A stretch of DNA of 64,000 nucleotides from Paraburkholderia edwinii. Lineage in GTDB: Bacteria; Pseudomonadota; Gammaproteobacteria; Burkholderiales; Burkholderiaceae. The DNA lies in NCBI RefSeq assembly GCF_019428685.1, contig NZ_CP080095.1, positions 2,604,001-2,668,000 on the forward strand, in the 5' to 3' direction. A program made the translations under genes and the position numbers. The notes beneath the pieces were generated by a model. The model ran no database searches, was not told where the DNA came from, and was given only the letters and a program-made list of their open reading frames with translations. Below are positions 15,635-25,043 of this stretch, one piece after another; position 1 is the first letter of the stretch, and each line of letters starts with the position of its first letter.

Positions 15635-15901
15635 GTTATACAGGTCATGCGGGCCTTTTCATGCGGCACCGCGCGTGACCGTTTATTGTGAATCACGGCT
15701 GCATTGACGCCATCGACGAGGATCCAGCGTTCGAACCGTTTGCAGGCGTTCGCCGGATCCTGCGGCGATAACCAGCCTTATCACGACGGAATTCGCGAAC
15801 GGTTATAGGCGGTAAGGCAGACTGCGCCTTCGCATTGCGGGTAAGATCGACCTGGACCGGATACACATTCGCGTACTTCGTCGTTTCTTCGGGGAAAGAA
15901 C

Positions 15902-17023
15902 ATGCGACTGGCGAACTTCATCGTGCTGCGCATGGAAGAGATTCTTGCGCAATGGGAAGCTTTTGCCGCGACGCTGCAACCGGCGGCCCGAAACATGGAC
16001 CGCCCGGCCTTGCGCGACCACGCGCAACAGATTCTGCAGGCGGTAGCAAAAGACATCTCGAGCCCTCAGACTCGCGACGAACAGCGCGAGAAGTCGCTGG
16101 GAAGAGCCCCGAAACTGATCGACGCGCCGGAGACGGCCGCGCAGACGCATGCATTGCTGCGTGCGCGCGGCGGTTTCAGCATCAATCAGCTGGCGGCGGA
16201 ATACCGCGCATTGCGCGCCAGCGTTCTGCGTTTGTGGCTGGACAGCAGTGCGGCTGAAGTGTCAGACCTCGATGACATGATCCGCTTTAACGAGGCCATC
16301 GATCAGGCCGTCACCGAGTCCGTTGACTTTTTCAACCAGCAGATCGAACAGGCCCGCAACCTCCTGCTGGGTATGCTCGGGCACGACATGCGCAGCCCGC
16401 TGCAGACGATTCAGATGACTGCGGCCTATCTTGCCGCGCTCAACGCGGGCGAGAACGTGACGGAAGCCGCTGCGCGACTGATCCGGAGTGGCGCACGTAT
16501 GCAGTCGCTTCTCGATGATCTCTGCGATTTCAATCGCATCAAACTCGGTCTTGGTATCAACATCGCGCCTGTCGATGTCGATCTGACAGATGTGTTCGCT
16601 GACGCCGTGGACCAGTTGCGTGCGGCGCACCCGGACCGCCAGATCGAACTGGATGTAGCGGGGGATGGGCGAGGTCGCTGGGATGGCGTGCGCTTGCAAC
16701 AGTTGCTCGCCAATCTGGTAGCGAACGCATTGAAATATGGGAATCAGGCGACACCCGTGCGCGTTGCGTTGACCGGCGAGCAAACCGGGGTACTCATCGA
16801 GGTGACGAATAGTGGGCCGGCCATTGACCGGCGGACGATCGAGACGATTTTTCATCCTCTCAGGCGCGGTCCCCAGGAGGACAACAACTCGGGCGGCCTC
16901 GGGCTGGGACTCTACATCGCGGCCGAAATCGCGAAGGCTCACGGCGGGAGCATCGAAGCGAGATCTGACGAGGCCAGGACGGTATTCGCAGTTCGCCTTC
17001 CGCGCCGTCCCGAAGACGCGTAG
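15902..17023 (+). CDS. Sensor histidine kinase (cytoplasmic)
   Basis: A 373-residue kinase without membrane segments. Residues 1-150 form a helical input region (FIVLRMEEILAQWEAFAATL; FSINQLAAEYRALRASVLRL). The H-box is LLGMLGHDMRSPLQTIQM. Further on are the N-box LLANLVANALKYG, and the G-boxes NSGPAID and SGGLGLGLYIAAEIAKAHGG. No receiver is fused or adjacent. The protein encoded at 44992-46109 is a paralogue with the same plan. The ATG at 15902 follows GGGGAAAGAAC. The stimulus is unknown. Confidence 0.9.
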   Translation: MRLANFIVLRMEEILAQWEAFAATLQPAARNMDRPALRDHAQQILQAVAKDISSPQTRDEQREKSLGRAPKLIDAPETAAQTHALLRARGGFSINQLAAEYRALRASVLRLWLDSSAAEVSDLDDMIRFNEAIDQAVTESVDFFNQQIEQARNLLLGMLGHDMRSPLQTIQMTAAYLAALNAGENVTEAAARLIRSGARMQSLLDDLCDFNRIKLGLGINIAPVDVDLTDVFADAVDQLRAAHPDRQIELDVAGDGRGRWDGVRLQQLLANLVANALKYGNQATPVRVALTGEQTGVLIEVTNSGPAIDRRTIETIFHPLRRGPQEDNNSGGLGLGLYIAAEIAKAHGGSIEARSDEARTVFAVRLPRRPEDA

Positions 17024-17340
17024 GTTTTGCGAGCTGTGCGCTCCATTTCCGCGGCCGACGTCAGCGGGACCGCATTTAATTCATCGCGGTCGCTTGCACG
17101 TCGCCACGTCGTGATCGCAATAGACGCAGGGTCCAGGTATGCAGGAGCCGGGGCGCAAATTTCGCCCTATAGGTAAAGGCCGTGGCCTTGCGGGAGAGAT
17201 TCGTGTCGATGTCCGCTCTCACGCAGACATCGGGCGTTCACTGGCTGTTTCGCAGAGACCGCTCAGGGTCGTCCTGAGCCGATCGCATGAGACACCTGCC
17301 GGCCAGCAGTTGAAGGGTGTGAAGGTCCGCTTTGCTGGCT
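17024..17340. other. Intergenic, no feature seen
   Basis: This 317-nt stretch lies between the ends of the kinase gene (+) and the DMT exporter gene (-). I find no convincing coding frame, T-tailed hairpin or repeat in it. Confidence 0.5.
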
Positions 17341-18312
17341 TTAGCGAACGTTGCTCCGTTGGGCTCCGTTACCCTCTTCGTTGCGGGAAGCCATCGTGAG
17401 CGCGAGTCCGGCGAGAACGAGAGCCACTCCGAGCACGAACGACGGGCCAAGTCTGTCGCCGAACATGAATGATGCAGCGGCGATCCCGAAGACCGGCTGA
17501 AGGAACTGAACACTCGCGGCAACGCGCGCTGGAACGATACGCAGCAGGTTGAGCCAGAGAAACAGCCCGGCAACAGTCACAACCACTCCGAGATACACTG
17601 CGGCTGATACACCCGGCGTCGTGACGTGAAACGGAACGTGCCACATCTCCCAGAGCGCCCACGGCAGCAGTGCAATGAAGCCGAACAGCGTACTCCAGGC
17701 GGCTACCGTCGCAGTGCCGTATGCTGACGTGAGCTCGACACTCCAGACGTAATAGAACGCAATCGCAAGCGCGGACAGCAACACGCAAGATGCGCCGGCC
17801 GCAGTGGTCTCGGATATCGTCGCTGCGCCGTGCCCACGGGCGAACGCGACCAACGCGATGCCCGCAAATGCGGCGAGCAGCCCCAGCTTTTGCCAACCGG
17901 ATACATGCTGCTTGAGGCGCAGCGCGGCAAAGAACACGATAAAAATTGGAATTGTCGCGGAGATTATCGTGCCGACCGACGCCGAAGTGCCCGTGACACC
18001 AAAAGTCTGCGCAACCTGTCCGATGCCGATGCCCAGCACCCCCAGCATGGCAACGCGCGGCCATGCGTACCGCGGTAAGGGATGCCGGCCTACCGCGAAG
18101 ACGAGCAGTAACGGCACGGCTATGGCAAAGCGCATCGCAGTCAGCGTCAGTGGCGGCAGCGACTCAAGCCCCAGTTTGGTCACGGGGATCGATAGCCCCC
18201 ACATCACCGCGAGAATCAGCAGTGCGCCCAAACTGCGAAGCGTGGTCGTCCCGGCTGCACGGTCTTTAACGACGGCTCCGGAACAGGCGTCAGTTAGGCT
18301 TTGGCTCGACAT
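17341..18312 (-). CDS. EamA/DMT-family exporter
   Basis: A 323-residue transporter with ten expected helices in two EamA repeats. The first begins LGALLILAVMWGLSIPVTKL with the family's P-x-x-x-x-x-x-RF (LPPLTLTAMRFAIAVPLLL); the second holds YYVWSVELTSAYG and ends FGDRLGPSFVLGVALVLAGL. Such proteins export amino acids or metabolites. The gene is divergent from a LysR-type regulator 104 nt away, which may control it. Its substrate cannot be read from sequence. The start has no clear ribosome site. Confidence 0.88.
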   Translation of the reverse strand: MSSQSLTDACSGAVVKDRAAGTTTLRSLGALLILAVMWGLSIPVTKLGLESLPPLTLTAMRFAIAVPLLLVFAVGRHPLPRYAWPRVAMLGVLGIGIGQVAQTFGVTGTSASVGTIISATIPIFIVFFAALRLKQHVSGWQKLGLLAAFAGIALVAFARGHGAATISETTAAGASCVLLSALAIAFYYVWSVELTSAYGTATVAAWSTLFGFIALLPWALWEMWHVPFHVTTPGVSAAVYLGVVVTVAGLFLWLNLLRIVPARVAASVQFLQPVFGIAAASFMFGDRLGPSFVLGVALVLAGLALTMASRNEEGNGAQRSNVR

Positions 18313-18366
18313 TGGCGTTAGCGCGGAATGGACATTGAATCGAGATATTCGGGGCAGCGCAGATCA

Positions 18367-18393
18367 CTGACAAACGATTTGTCGTCATATAAT
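18367..18393 (+). promoter_or_regulatory. Promoter of the LysR gene
   Basis: CTGACA (18367-18372) and a perfect TATAAT (18388-18393) are separated by 15 nt, 23 nt before the ATG at 18417. The spacer is short, which suits an activator-dependent or self-regulated LysR promoter. Confidence 0.5.
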
Positions 18394-18416
18394 GCGTGAG
18401 CGAAACTCACACGTAA

Positions 18417-19334
18417 ATGGCTCCTATGTTCGATCGGCTTCCGCCGCTGCAAACTCTGCGCGCGTTTGAAGCGACTGCCCGACTACTGAGCATGACGCTG
18501 GCCGCCGAGGAACTGCACGTGACCCACGGCGCAGTCAGCCGACACATCAAGACGCTAGAGAATCATCTGGGTGTTCCGCTGTTCCGCCGCCTCACGCGCC
18601 GGATTGTCCTGACCGATGCGGGCGCAGAGTTTCACTTTGCTGTAGCCCGACTACTGGGCGAACTGACGAGGGAAGCCGAGAGCCTGCGCGGACACGACAG
18701 CATCGCAAGCATGACCATCAGTACGAGCGTTTCGTTCGCGAGCAAGTGGTTGGCGCCGCGCCTTCATCGCTTCAAGGCGATACATCCGGAACTCGATGTG
18801 CATCTCGACGTGACCGATCGCAATGTTGATCTGGACGATGGTCAGGTCGATGCAGCCGTGCGATACGGCGGCGGTCGCTATCCTCGCGTCCAGTCGGAAC
18901 GGATTCTCGAAGAAACCGTGACACCGGTTTGTAGTCCAAGCTATCGCGAGGAAGTCGGCGGGTTGACGAATCCGGCTAGCCTCACACGTTGCACGCTGCT
19001 GCATGAAGACCGGATGTTGGCCAATTGGGAACAGTGGTTCGCTTATGCAGACGTGGGCAGGAGTCGCAGGGGGCGAGGGGCCGCATACAGTCATGGAAGC
19101 ATGGCAATCGAGGCAGCCATCCGTGGCGAAGGCGTAGCCCTCGGACGCAGTGCTCTGGTCGGCGATGACATCGCGGCTGGACGCCTTGTCGCGCCGTTCC
19201 CTGACATCCGTCTGAAAGTCGAGCGCGGCTATGATCTGGTCTATCGCACCGGTAATCGCGATCATCCCAAGGTCCGCGCGCTGCGCGAGTGGTTAGCAGG
19301 TGAAGTAAAGCAATTTCTTGCAGATACGAGATGA
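18417..19334 (+). CDS. LysR-family transcriptional regulator (GcvA-like)
   Basis: A 305-residue regulator. The winged helix-turn-helix is at about residues 8-65 (LPPLQTLRAFEATARLLSMT, AAEELHVTHGAVSRHIKTLE, LGVPLFRRLTRRIVLTDAG). The effector domain follows, with FASKWLAPRLHRFKAIHPEL and DAAVRYGGGRYP, typical of the GcvA/AmpR branch. It is transcribed away from the DMT exporter and probably regulates it. An ATG three codons further on is an alternative start. Confidence 0.9.
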   Translation: MAPMFDRLPPLQTLRAFEATARLLSMTLAAEELHVTHGAVSRHIKTLENHLGVPLFRRLTRRIVLTDAGAEFHFAVARLLGELTREAESLRGHDSIASMTISTSVSFASKWLAPRLHRFKAIHPELDVHLDVTDRNVDLDDGQVDAAVRYGGGRYPRVQSERILEETVTPVCSPSYREEVGGLTNPASLTRCTLLHEDRMLANWEQWFAYADVGRSRRGRGAAYSHGSMAIEAAIRGEGVALGRSALVGDDIAAGRLVAPFPDIRLKVERGYDLVYRTGNRDHPKVRALREWLAGEVKQFLADTR

Positions 19335-19412
19335 GTGGCCACGGCCGACGCTTCGTTTCAACGACCGGTATCCGATCGAAAGCCGTCGCCTTCGGCCGGT
19401 GCATCGAGCGGC

Positions 19413-19446
19413 TGAAACGGGTTGATGAGCGACAAACGCGTCTGTC
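19413..19446 (+). repeat. Dispersed repeat R1, copy a
   Basis: This segment (GAAACGGGTTGATGAGCGAC and on) matches 46297-46329 with a few substitutions, both intergenic and in the same orientation. The match covers about 33 nt. Homology around it is patchy. Confidence 0.6.
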
Positions 19447-19483
19447 AAAAAGCGGCCAATCAGAGACTTTCGCGTCAACGCAC

Positions 19484-19539
19484 TGAACGTCCGTTTAGTG
19501 GTCGATTTCGGGCGATCGCATTCGGGCAGTAGCCGGTCA
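19484..19539 (+). repeat. Dispersed repeat R2, copy a
   Basis: It contains TGGTCGATTTCGGGCGATCG followed by a CGGGCAGT/CCGGTCA tail. It matches 46838-46890 (TGGTCGGTTTCGGGCGACCG...) closely. Both copies follow an R1 copy on the same strand. Confidence 0.65.
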
Positions 19540-19832
19540 AAAAACGACCATCGCCGGTGAGGTCCGAACGCCACTCTGCGACGCGTAACCGACTTATGGG
19601 GTTTGCACGTGCGTTAGAGAAGCCGCGCGTGCCGGCGGCGGATGTGCTCGATCTTTTCTAACTGTTCGCAAAACCAATTCCGAAGGTCGTCGGGCACGCC
19701 ATAGCTTTTCCCGCAGGCCACGCCTCGACAGGTTGCCTCCCGACGATCAGGAATAGCGTTTGCACAAATGTATCAGCCCGTCCATTAGTCCATCGTCTGC
19801 TGGCCACACAACTTGATATCGAGGAGTCGAAC

Positions 19833-20330
19833 GTGAGCGAATCTGTGATGCTGGAAACCGGGAAAGCGCCAAAAACATCCGCTCGTCATAGCGCGTCGGC
19901 ACTCAAAGACGTGACCGGATTGACCTCGGTCTATGTTGCAGCTGCCGAACAACTCGCCGAACTGAATAGTCGTGCGATCCATACGACGCTAGACGAGCAA
20001 CGTGCGATCGCGCTGCAAGCGGCCGAGGAACGGTCGCTGTTAGGTGCATGGCGGCTGCAGGCCAGTTATGCGCTTGCCGGGAGCGCGAAAGCTGCGGCGT
20101 ATCTACGGCATGTTGGAGACATCCTGCTTGGCGCTTATGCGGACGCCGTGAATGAAGCTGAAAGTTCGTTCAATCGAGGCTTCATGGCCATGACTGGCAT
20201 GGCCGACAACGTGGCAGTCGGTGCCGGTTCGTTAATACTGCAGCCCGGCTCGACACTCGCGACCAGTCAGGAGCAAACTGCACGAATCGTGGATGAGAAA
20301 GGTGAAGTGGTCGCGTCGCAGCGCGAATAG
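19833..20330 (+). CDS. Phasin-like granule-associated protein
   Basis: A 165-residue, almost wholly helical and amphipathic protein, as expected of phasins that coat polyhydroxyalkanoate granules. The core is VAAAEQLAELNSRAIHTTLD, then QAAEERSLLGAWRLQASYAL and HVGDILLGAYADAVNEAESS. The start is a GTG at 19833 with GAGGAG 7 nt upstream. The window also carries two PHB-depolymerase-type enzymes (53790, 60870), which fits a storage-polymer role, but they are far apart. Length is near the usual 180 residues. Confidence 0.75.
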   Translation: MSESVMLETGKAPKTSARHSASALKDVTGLTSVYVAAAEQLAELNSRAIHTTLDEQRAIALQAAEERSLLGAWRLQASYALAGSAKAAAYLRHVGDILLGAYADAVNEAESSFNRGFMAMTGMADNVAVGAGSLILQPGSTLATSQEQTARIVDEKGEVVASQRE

Positions 20331-20367
20331 CGACGAACCTGTCAGGCAACGCCTGTTGGAGAAAGTC

Positions 20368-20721
20368 ATGGCCAGCCGGTCCTATGGTCCGTACCGCGGT
20401 TGCGATATTGAAGTACATGTCACTCAGGCAAAATCGCACGCGCTCGGGGGTACATGTCATCGCTTTCGCGTGTCGTGGACAGTGTTTTCTCCAGACAACC
20501 CGGACTTGCGAGTCGCCAGTTTCCCCGAGCGCTTCGATTTCCTTTGTGATCAGGACGCGTTCAGGTATGGAGCGAATCGAGCGCACACCTTCATTGATTC
20601 GATCCTCACCGTTCCCTCAAAAAGACGGATTGTAAAAGGCAGCAACCCCCAGAATTTGGTCAAGGCGCACGGGGCGGAGTCGTTTGCGCCACGTTCAAAG
20701 GTGCAGCACCGGTCGCGCTGA
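20368..20721 (+). CDS. Small hypothetical protein (YRG...FPERxDF family), copy 2
   Basis: A 117-residue protein; the first 88 residues match the product of 5070-5324 (GPYRGCDIEVHV, HRFRVSWTVF, ASFPERFDFLCDQDAFRYGA, RAHTFIDS). The extra 30 residues at the C-terminus are basic and low in complexity, perhaps from loss of an earlier stop. The ATG at 20368 has GGAG 7 nt upstream. It lies 37 nt after the phasin-like gene and may share its message. No known function. Confidence 0.65.
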   Translation: MASRSYGPYRGCDIEVHVTQAKSHALGGTCHRFRVSWTVFSPDNPDLRVASFPERFDFLCDQDAFRYGANRAHTFIDSILTVPSKRRIVKGSNPQNLVKAHGAESFAPRSKVQHRSR

Positions 20722-20888
20722 CTGGAACGAATGTCGCGTTCGCCTCCGTACTGAGAAATTCCAGTCGCGACGGGCCGTGTTCTCTCGCATTAGCGTCATC
20801 GCCCGTCGTCATCGTAAAGCAGCCGAAGTCCGTCTGTTTGTTCGTTATGGGTTTCCGAAAGTAGACATCACTCTCGCTGGAAACGCAC

Positions 20889-22220
20889 ATGCGCCTGTTC
20901 AATCGCTTCGCTTTCCTGGCCGCTTTTCCGCTTGCTTCGTGCGCGCTCGGACCATCAGGTTCGCATGATATCGGCTTCGGCTCGTCGCCCACGATACCAC
21001 CTCCAGAGTCGACGTTGCTTCCAATGGTGAATATCGCTCCCGTTCATGCGCGCCCCCCGGGGTTCCGGCCCACCGCTCCCCCAGGCTTCGACGTCACCTT
21101 GTTTGCGGCCGGTCTCGCGCATCCGCGCTGGCTCTACACTTTGCCCAATGGTGACATACTGGTTGCGGAAAGCGACGCGCCCGAAGAACATGATGAAGGA
21201 AGTGGCCTGGCCGGCTCGATCAGGCGGCAGATCATGAAGCGCGCAGGCGCAGGTCTGCCGAGCCCGGATCGCATCGTGCTCCTGCGTGATCGGAACGGCA
21301 GTGGGGCCGCCCAGATGCAAACCGTTTTTCTTCGCGGTCTACGCTCGCCGTTTGGAATGGCGTTGATTGGCAGTCAACTCTACGTAGCAGATACAGACGC
21401 TCTATTGCGCTTCGACTATGTCGCAGGTGCTACCTCGATCGAAGGCCCCGGCGTGAAGGTTCTCGACCTGCCCGCAGGCCCGATCAACCATCACTGGACA
21501 AAAAATGTAGTCGCCGACCGCTCTGGAAAACATCTGTACGTTACGGTGGGATCGAACAGCAACGCAGGCGAAAACGGAATCGACGCGGAACAGGACCGAG
21601 CGCGAATCCTCGTGCTGGACGTCGACACCGGTCGAATGCGGCCTTATGCGACGGGCTTGCGCAACCCCAACGGACTCGCCTGGCAACCGGACAGCGGTGC
21701 GTTGTGGACGACAGTTAACGAGCGGGACGGTCTGGGCAACAACCTGGTTCCGGACTACATGACCGCTCCGAAAGAAGGTGCGTTCTATGGCTTCCCATAT
21801 AGCTATTACGGCCAGCATGTCGACGCACGCGTCACTCCTCAACGACCCGATCTCGTGGGAAATGCCGTTGAGCCCGACTACGCCCTTGGCAATCATACGG
21901 CTTCGCTAGGCCTTGTCTTTTACACCGGAAAATCGTTCCCGGCGCGGTATCGTGGGGGCGCATTTATTGGGCAGCATGGATCATGGAACCGCAAACCGCA
22001 TGCAGGCTACAAGGTGCTATTTGTGCCTTTTGTCGATGGAAAACCTGCCGGCGCACCGGAGGATTTCCTGACCGGGTTTCTGACGGCGGACGAACACGCC
22101 GTGGGCCGACCCGTCGGTGTGGCGCTGGACGCGCATGGGGCCCTGCTCGTTGCTGACGACGTGGGTAACGCGGTCTGGCGAATAGTGCCGCGTGACAATG
22201 AGGAGCCGGCGGGCAACTGA
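20889..22220 (+). CDS. PQQ-type sugar dehydrogenase-like lipoprotein (sorbosone dehydrogenase family)
   Basis: A 443-residue exported protein. Residues 1-18 end in the lipobox PLASC, so it is probably a lipoprotein. The mature part is a six-bladed beta-propeller of the GDH-B/YliI/sorbosone dehydrogenase type: [90 protein letters not shown] and [14 protein letters not shown]. Relatives oxidise aldoses or sorbosone with PQQ in the periplasm. No PQQ synthesis gene is nearby. Actual substrate and cofactor use are unproven. Confidence 0.85.
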   Translation: MRLFNRFAFLAAFPLASCALGPSGSHDIGFGSSPTIPPPESTLLPMVNIAPVHARPPGFRPTAPPGFDVTLFAAGLAHPRWLYTLPNGDILVAESDAPEEHDEGSGLAGSIRRQIMKRAGAGLPSPDRIVLLRDRNGSGAAQMQTVFLRGLRSPFGMALIGSQLYVADTDALLRFDYVAGATSIEGPGVKVLDLPAGPINHHWTKNVVADRSGKHLYVTVGSNSNAGENGIDAEQDRARILVLDVDTGRMRPYATGLRNPNGLAWQPDSGALWTTVNERDGLGNNLVPDYMTAPKEGAFYGFPYSYYGQHVDARVTPQRPDLVGNAVEPDYALGNHTASLGLVFYTGKSFPARYRGGAFIGQHGSWNRKPHAGYKVLFVPFVDGKPAGAPEDFLTGFLTADEHAVGRPVGVALDAHGALLVADDVGNAVWRIVPRDNEEPAGN

Positions 22221-22720
22221 CGCTCCCCGGCCGCTTGCCTCGGAGGAGTCGGAAGGCGATGGATGACCCGCGTCCGGCAGATTGCGGACCCTGAGATCGC
22301 GCGGCGCAAGAATCGCGCGTCTCGCTGGTCGCGCGGCTTGTCTCGCACGCCTCACATTTTGCGCGATAGGCCGCCGATGGCACCCCTGTGAAATGGTGAA
22401 CGAAGCCTCGTTGTAATGCAGTGGTCAAGCGGTGAAAATTTGCGCCGGTGAAGACCCAGAGTCAACCCGAATGCCGTTCGAACGGCGGCTAATTTCCGCT
22501 ACGCCCGGAATAACGCGCGTCCGCAAATGCAGCGCTAAGAAAAATCGGATTGCTAATAGAGACCGCAGCTGATCGAGATGATCGATACGATGGAGACGAT
22601 GGATGAGACGCTCGCGGCCCGGCTGAGGATTAACCCTGCGGCATGGCGATTGCGCAAGAAAAGCGCGAGGCTATTTTCCCACCGGGTCATGGCGATCGCC
22701 GTTAGCACGAGGAGACAATC
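22221..22720. other. Intergenic, no feature seen
   Basis: Half a kilobase between the dehydrogenase and the small secreted protein. Short open frames exist but lack ribosome sites and coding character. No strong hairpin with a T-tract was found. Confidence 0.45.
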
Positions 22721-22993
22721 ATGCAATTCGGTACGAAACGAATCCTGTTTTTGTTGCTGGCACTGATCATGTCAAGCGCGGCTCACGCGCAGGGCGGCGG
22801 TGCGGGTGGCACTGGGGCGGCGGGCGGGGGACAAGAGGAGACGCGCACGGGAACGCCCGCAACCGGAGGCGGGGCCGGCGCCTCGGCTCCAGGCGCCACG
22901 GAGAAGTCCGGCGGGACGTCACAGAAACAGATGCAAAAGGGTGGGACCGGTTCCGCCGCGCCCGATGCTGGCGTAACAAAAAAGGCGTATTGA
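22721..22993 (+). CDS. Small secreted glycine-rich protein, copy 2
   Basis: A 90-residue protein of the same design as the one at 6594-6875. The signal peptide is MQFGTKRILFLLLALIMSSA ending AHA, then a Gly/Ala chain (QGGGAGGTGAAGGGQEE), Thr/Pro-rich segments and a lysine-bearing end (GVTKKAY). GAGGAGACAATC precedes the ATG at 22721. It should be exported; the function is unknown. Residue bias makes homology to the other copy hard to prove. Confidence 0.7.
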   Translation: MQFGTKRILFLLLALIMSSAAHAQGGGAGGTGAAGGGQEETRTGTPATGGGAGASAPGATEKSGGTSQKQMQKGGTGSAAPDAGVTKKAY

Positions 22994-23024
22994 AGTCGTC
23001 GCGTCGATCCTTCGTCCCTCGCGT

Positions 23025-24194
23025 TCACGGCTTCAAGACGACCTTAATGCAGCCGTCTTCCTTGTCGCGGAACGTCTTGTACATCGCAGGCCCGTCTTCG
23101 AGCGGCACCGAGTGCGTGATGACGAAGGAGGGATCGATCTGACCTTCCTGAATGCGCCGCAGAAGATCGTCGGTCCAGCGGTTCACGTGCGTTTGCCCCA
23201 TGCGCCACGTCAAGCCCTTGTTCATCGATGCGCCCATTGGAATCTTGTCGACGAGGCCGCCATAGACGCCCGGCACCGAAAGCGTGCCGGCCGGGCGGCA
23301 CACGTAGATCATTTCACGCAGCACGTGTGGCCGGTCAGTCTCGAGCATGACCGCCTGCTTGGCGCGATCGTACATCGAGTCGACCGAGCGCGTTGCATGC
23401 GACTCCATGCCGACCGCGTCGATGCATTTTTCCGGGCCCTTGCCGGCAGTCAGTTCGTGCAGCCGCTCCAGCACGTTTTCGTTTTTGAAGTCGATGGCCG
23501 TCGCGCCGCCCGCACGCGCCATCGCGAGACGCTCGGGCACATGGTCAATCGCAATCACCTGTCTGGCGCCGAGCAGCACGGCGCTGCGTATCGTCATCTG
23601 CCCGACCGGGCCCGCGCCCCAGATAGCGACGGTATCGGTCGGCTCGATATCGCATTGCACGGCGGCCTGCCAGCCAGTCGGAAAGATATCGCCGAGAAAG
23701 AGCACCTGCTCGTCGGTCAGTCCGTCGGGAATCTTCACGTGCGTCCTGTCGGCGAACGGCACTCTCACATACTCGGCCTGACCGCCCGGGTAGCCTCCTG
23801 TCAGATGGGTATAACCGAACAGTCCTGCCGTGGTATGCCCGAACAATTTGTCGGCCGCTTCCTTGCTGCGATTCGTGCGCTCGCACACCGAGAAATTACC
23901 GCGCCTGCACTGGTCGCACTCGCCGCAAATGATGGTAAACGGCACGACAACCCGGTCTCCCACCTTTAACGCTTTGTTTTCGCTCCCCACCTCGACGACT
24001 TCGCCCATGAATTCGTGGCCCATGATGTCGCCGTGCTTCATGCCGGGCATGAAGCCATCGAACAGATGCAGGTCCGAACCGCAGATCGCGCATGTCGTCA
24101 CTTTCACGATGGCGTCTCGCGGATGTTCGATCTGCGGATCCGGCACGGTGTCGCACCGGATGTCTTTCTTGCCATGCCATCTGAGCGCTCTCAT
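23025..24194 (-). CDS. Zinc-dependent alcohol dehydrogenase, formaldehyde-dehydrogenase type
   Basis: A 389-residue medium-chain dehydrogenase. Catalytic zinc: [10 protein letters not shown] (Cys) and GHEFMGEV (His-Glu). Structural zinc: the four cysteines of [16 protein letters not shown]. Rossmann motif: WGAGPVGQM near residue 185. The length and the insert [20 protein letters not shown] fit the glutathione-independent formaldehyde dehydrogenase-like branch, which oxidises aldehydes or alcohols with NAD. The ATG at 24194 has GGGAG 9 nt upstream. It is monocistronic and convergent with the preceding gene. Confidence 0.9.
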   Translation of the reverse strand: MRALRWHGKKDIRCDTVPDPQIEHPRDAIVKVTTCAICGSDLHLFDGFMPGMKHGDIMGHEFMGEVVEVGSENKALKVGDRVVVPFTIICGECDQCRRGNFSVCERTNRSKEAADKLFGHTTAGLFGYTHLTGGYPGGQAEYVRVPFADRTHVKIPDGLTDEQVLFLGDIFPTGWQAAVQCDIEPTDTVAIWGAGPVGQMTIRSAVLLGARQVIAIDHVPERLAMARAGGATAIDFKNENVLERLHELTAGKGPEKCIDAVGMESHATRSVDSMYDRAKQAVMLETDRPHVLREMIYVCRPAGTLSVPGVYGGLVDKIPMGASMNKGLTWRMGQTHVNRWTDDLLRRIQEGQIDPSFVITHSVPLEDGPAMYKTFRDKEDGCIKVVLKP

Positions 24195-24616
24195 ATTCGG
24201 TCTCCCTGACCTGATCTTCGTTGCGATGAGCCAGCATTCGATGTTCCGCGACAAGCCGAATACGGTTGCGACTTCAACCAGAACCGGTCGTGCAGCTTCA
24301 CGCCTCGCTGGATGTTATACGGCGCCGCCTCGCGTGCGCTGATGATGATCTTGCTGTCGTGGGCGCGTCGACTGGCCTCACCCCGTCCCGGAGTTGCCTT
24401 GTAAAAAAGGCGTTCCGCGAGGTAAACCCCCTAATGCGGTTTTTCCGGGTGGCTAACGAATTGCGAAAGGCCGATATGGCGGTCCGCTTCAGCGGAAAGC
24501 CAGCGTCCGCGCTGTTTTCCCGATGCGCCCGGAACCGCGCGTCCAGGCATTGCCAATGCTGCAGTGGCTATGCGTGCCATTGCGTCACGCATTCGGTACA
24601 TCGAAAGGAGCGAATC
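24195..24616. other. Intergenic, no feature seen
   Basis: This 422-nt spacer separates the divergent dehydrogenase and a small acidic protein. It must hold promoters for both, but I cannot point to convincing -35/-10 pairs. Confidence 0.4.
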
Positions 24617-24838
24617 ATGGCGACGAAGGAACAAGGGCCCAACACGGGGCAACCGGACGACTCCAGCAAGAACAGCGAGGGCGGCACCAGCAGCACGGGC
24701 ACGTTCGAAACCGATATCTCCGAGACGGGAGAAGACGGCACGACGGTGCGCCAATCCGAAGTCAGCGAGAAAGACCTGACCGAGGCCAAGCCGTCGTCGG
24801 ACGAAGGCGGCATGAAAGACGCAGGAAAAGGCCCGTAA
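24617..24838 (+). CDS. Small acidic disordered protein
   Basis: A 73-residue hydrophilic chain rich in Ser, Thr, Glu, Asp and Gly (SSKNSEGGTSSTGTFETDIS), with no hydrophobic core. The ATG at 24617 has AAAGGAG 6 nt upstream, a strong ribosome site. It lies ahead of a stress-type SDR gene and a CsbD/ElaB-like gene on the same strand, and may belong with them to a general stress group. I know no domain for it. Confidence 0.6.
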   Translation: MATKEQGPNTGQPDDSSKNSEGGTSSTGTFETDISETGEDGTTVRQSEVSEKDLTEAKPSSDEGGMKDAGKGP

Positions 24839-25043
24839 CAGGAAAGTGGCAACGCTCCGGCACGACGGCTGCCGGAGTATCGCCACAGCCCGCAACGCAC
24901 CCCACCCAGCGCGAAATGAACGCGGTCGGCGATTTGCCAGCTCTCGAAGCGGTACTTCTAGCGGACGCGCCGGCTCGCAGCTTGCTGGCCATTATCGGAC
25001 GCCGGATCATTCTGTGCCCGGCGGAGTGCCTTAGGAAGCCACT

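Larger units (their letters stand above)
19335..19832. other. Intergenic stretch carrying degenerate dispersed repeats
   Basis: About 500 nt without a credible gene. Two segments match intergenic DNA near 46.3 and 46.85 kb and are listed separately. Several short palindromic GCCGGT/ACCGGC-like pieces occur. It looks like decayed repeat DNA. Confidence 0.5.

Noticed and set aside
15594..15900. A parE toxin gene near the ParD-like gene
   Set aside because: Searched both strands around the gene; no frame shows ParE-type sequence.
22578..22766. 62-codon frame before the small secreted protein
   Set aside because: Overlaps the ribosome site and signal peptide of the real gene at 22721 and lacks its own ribosome site.
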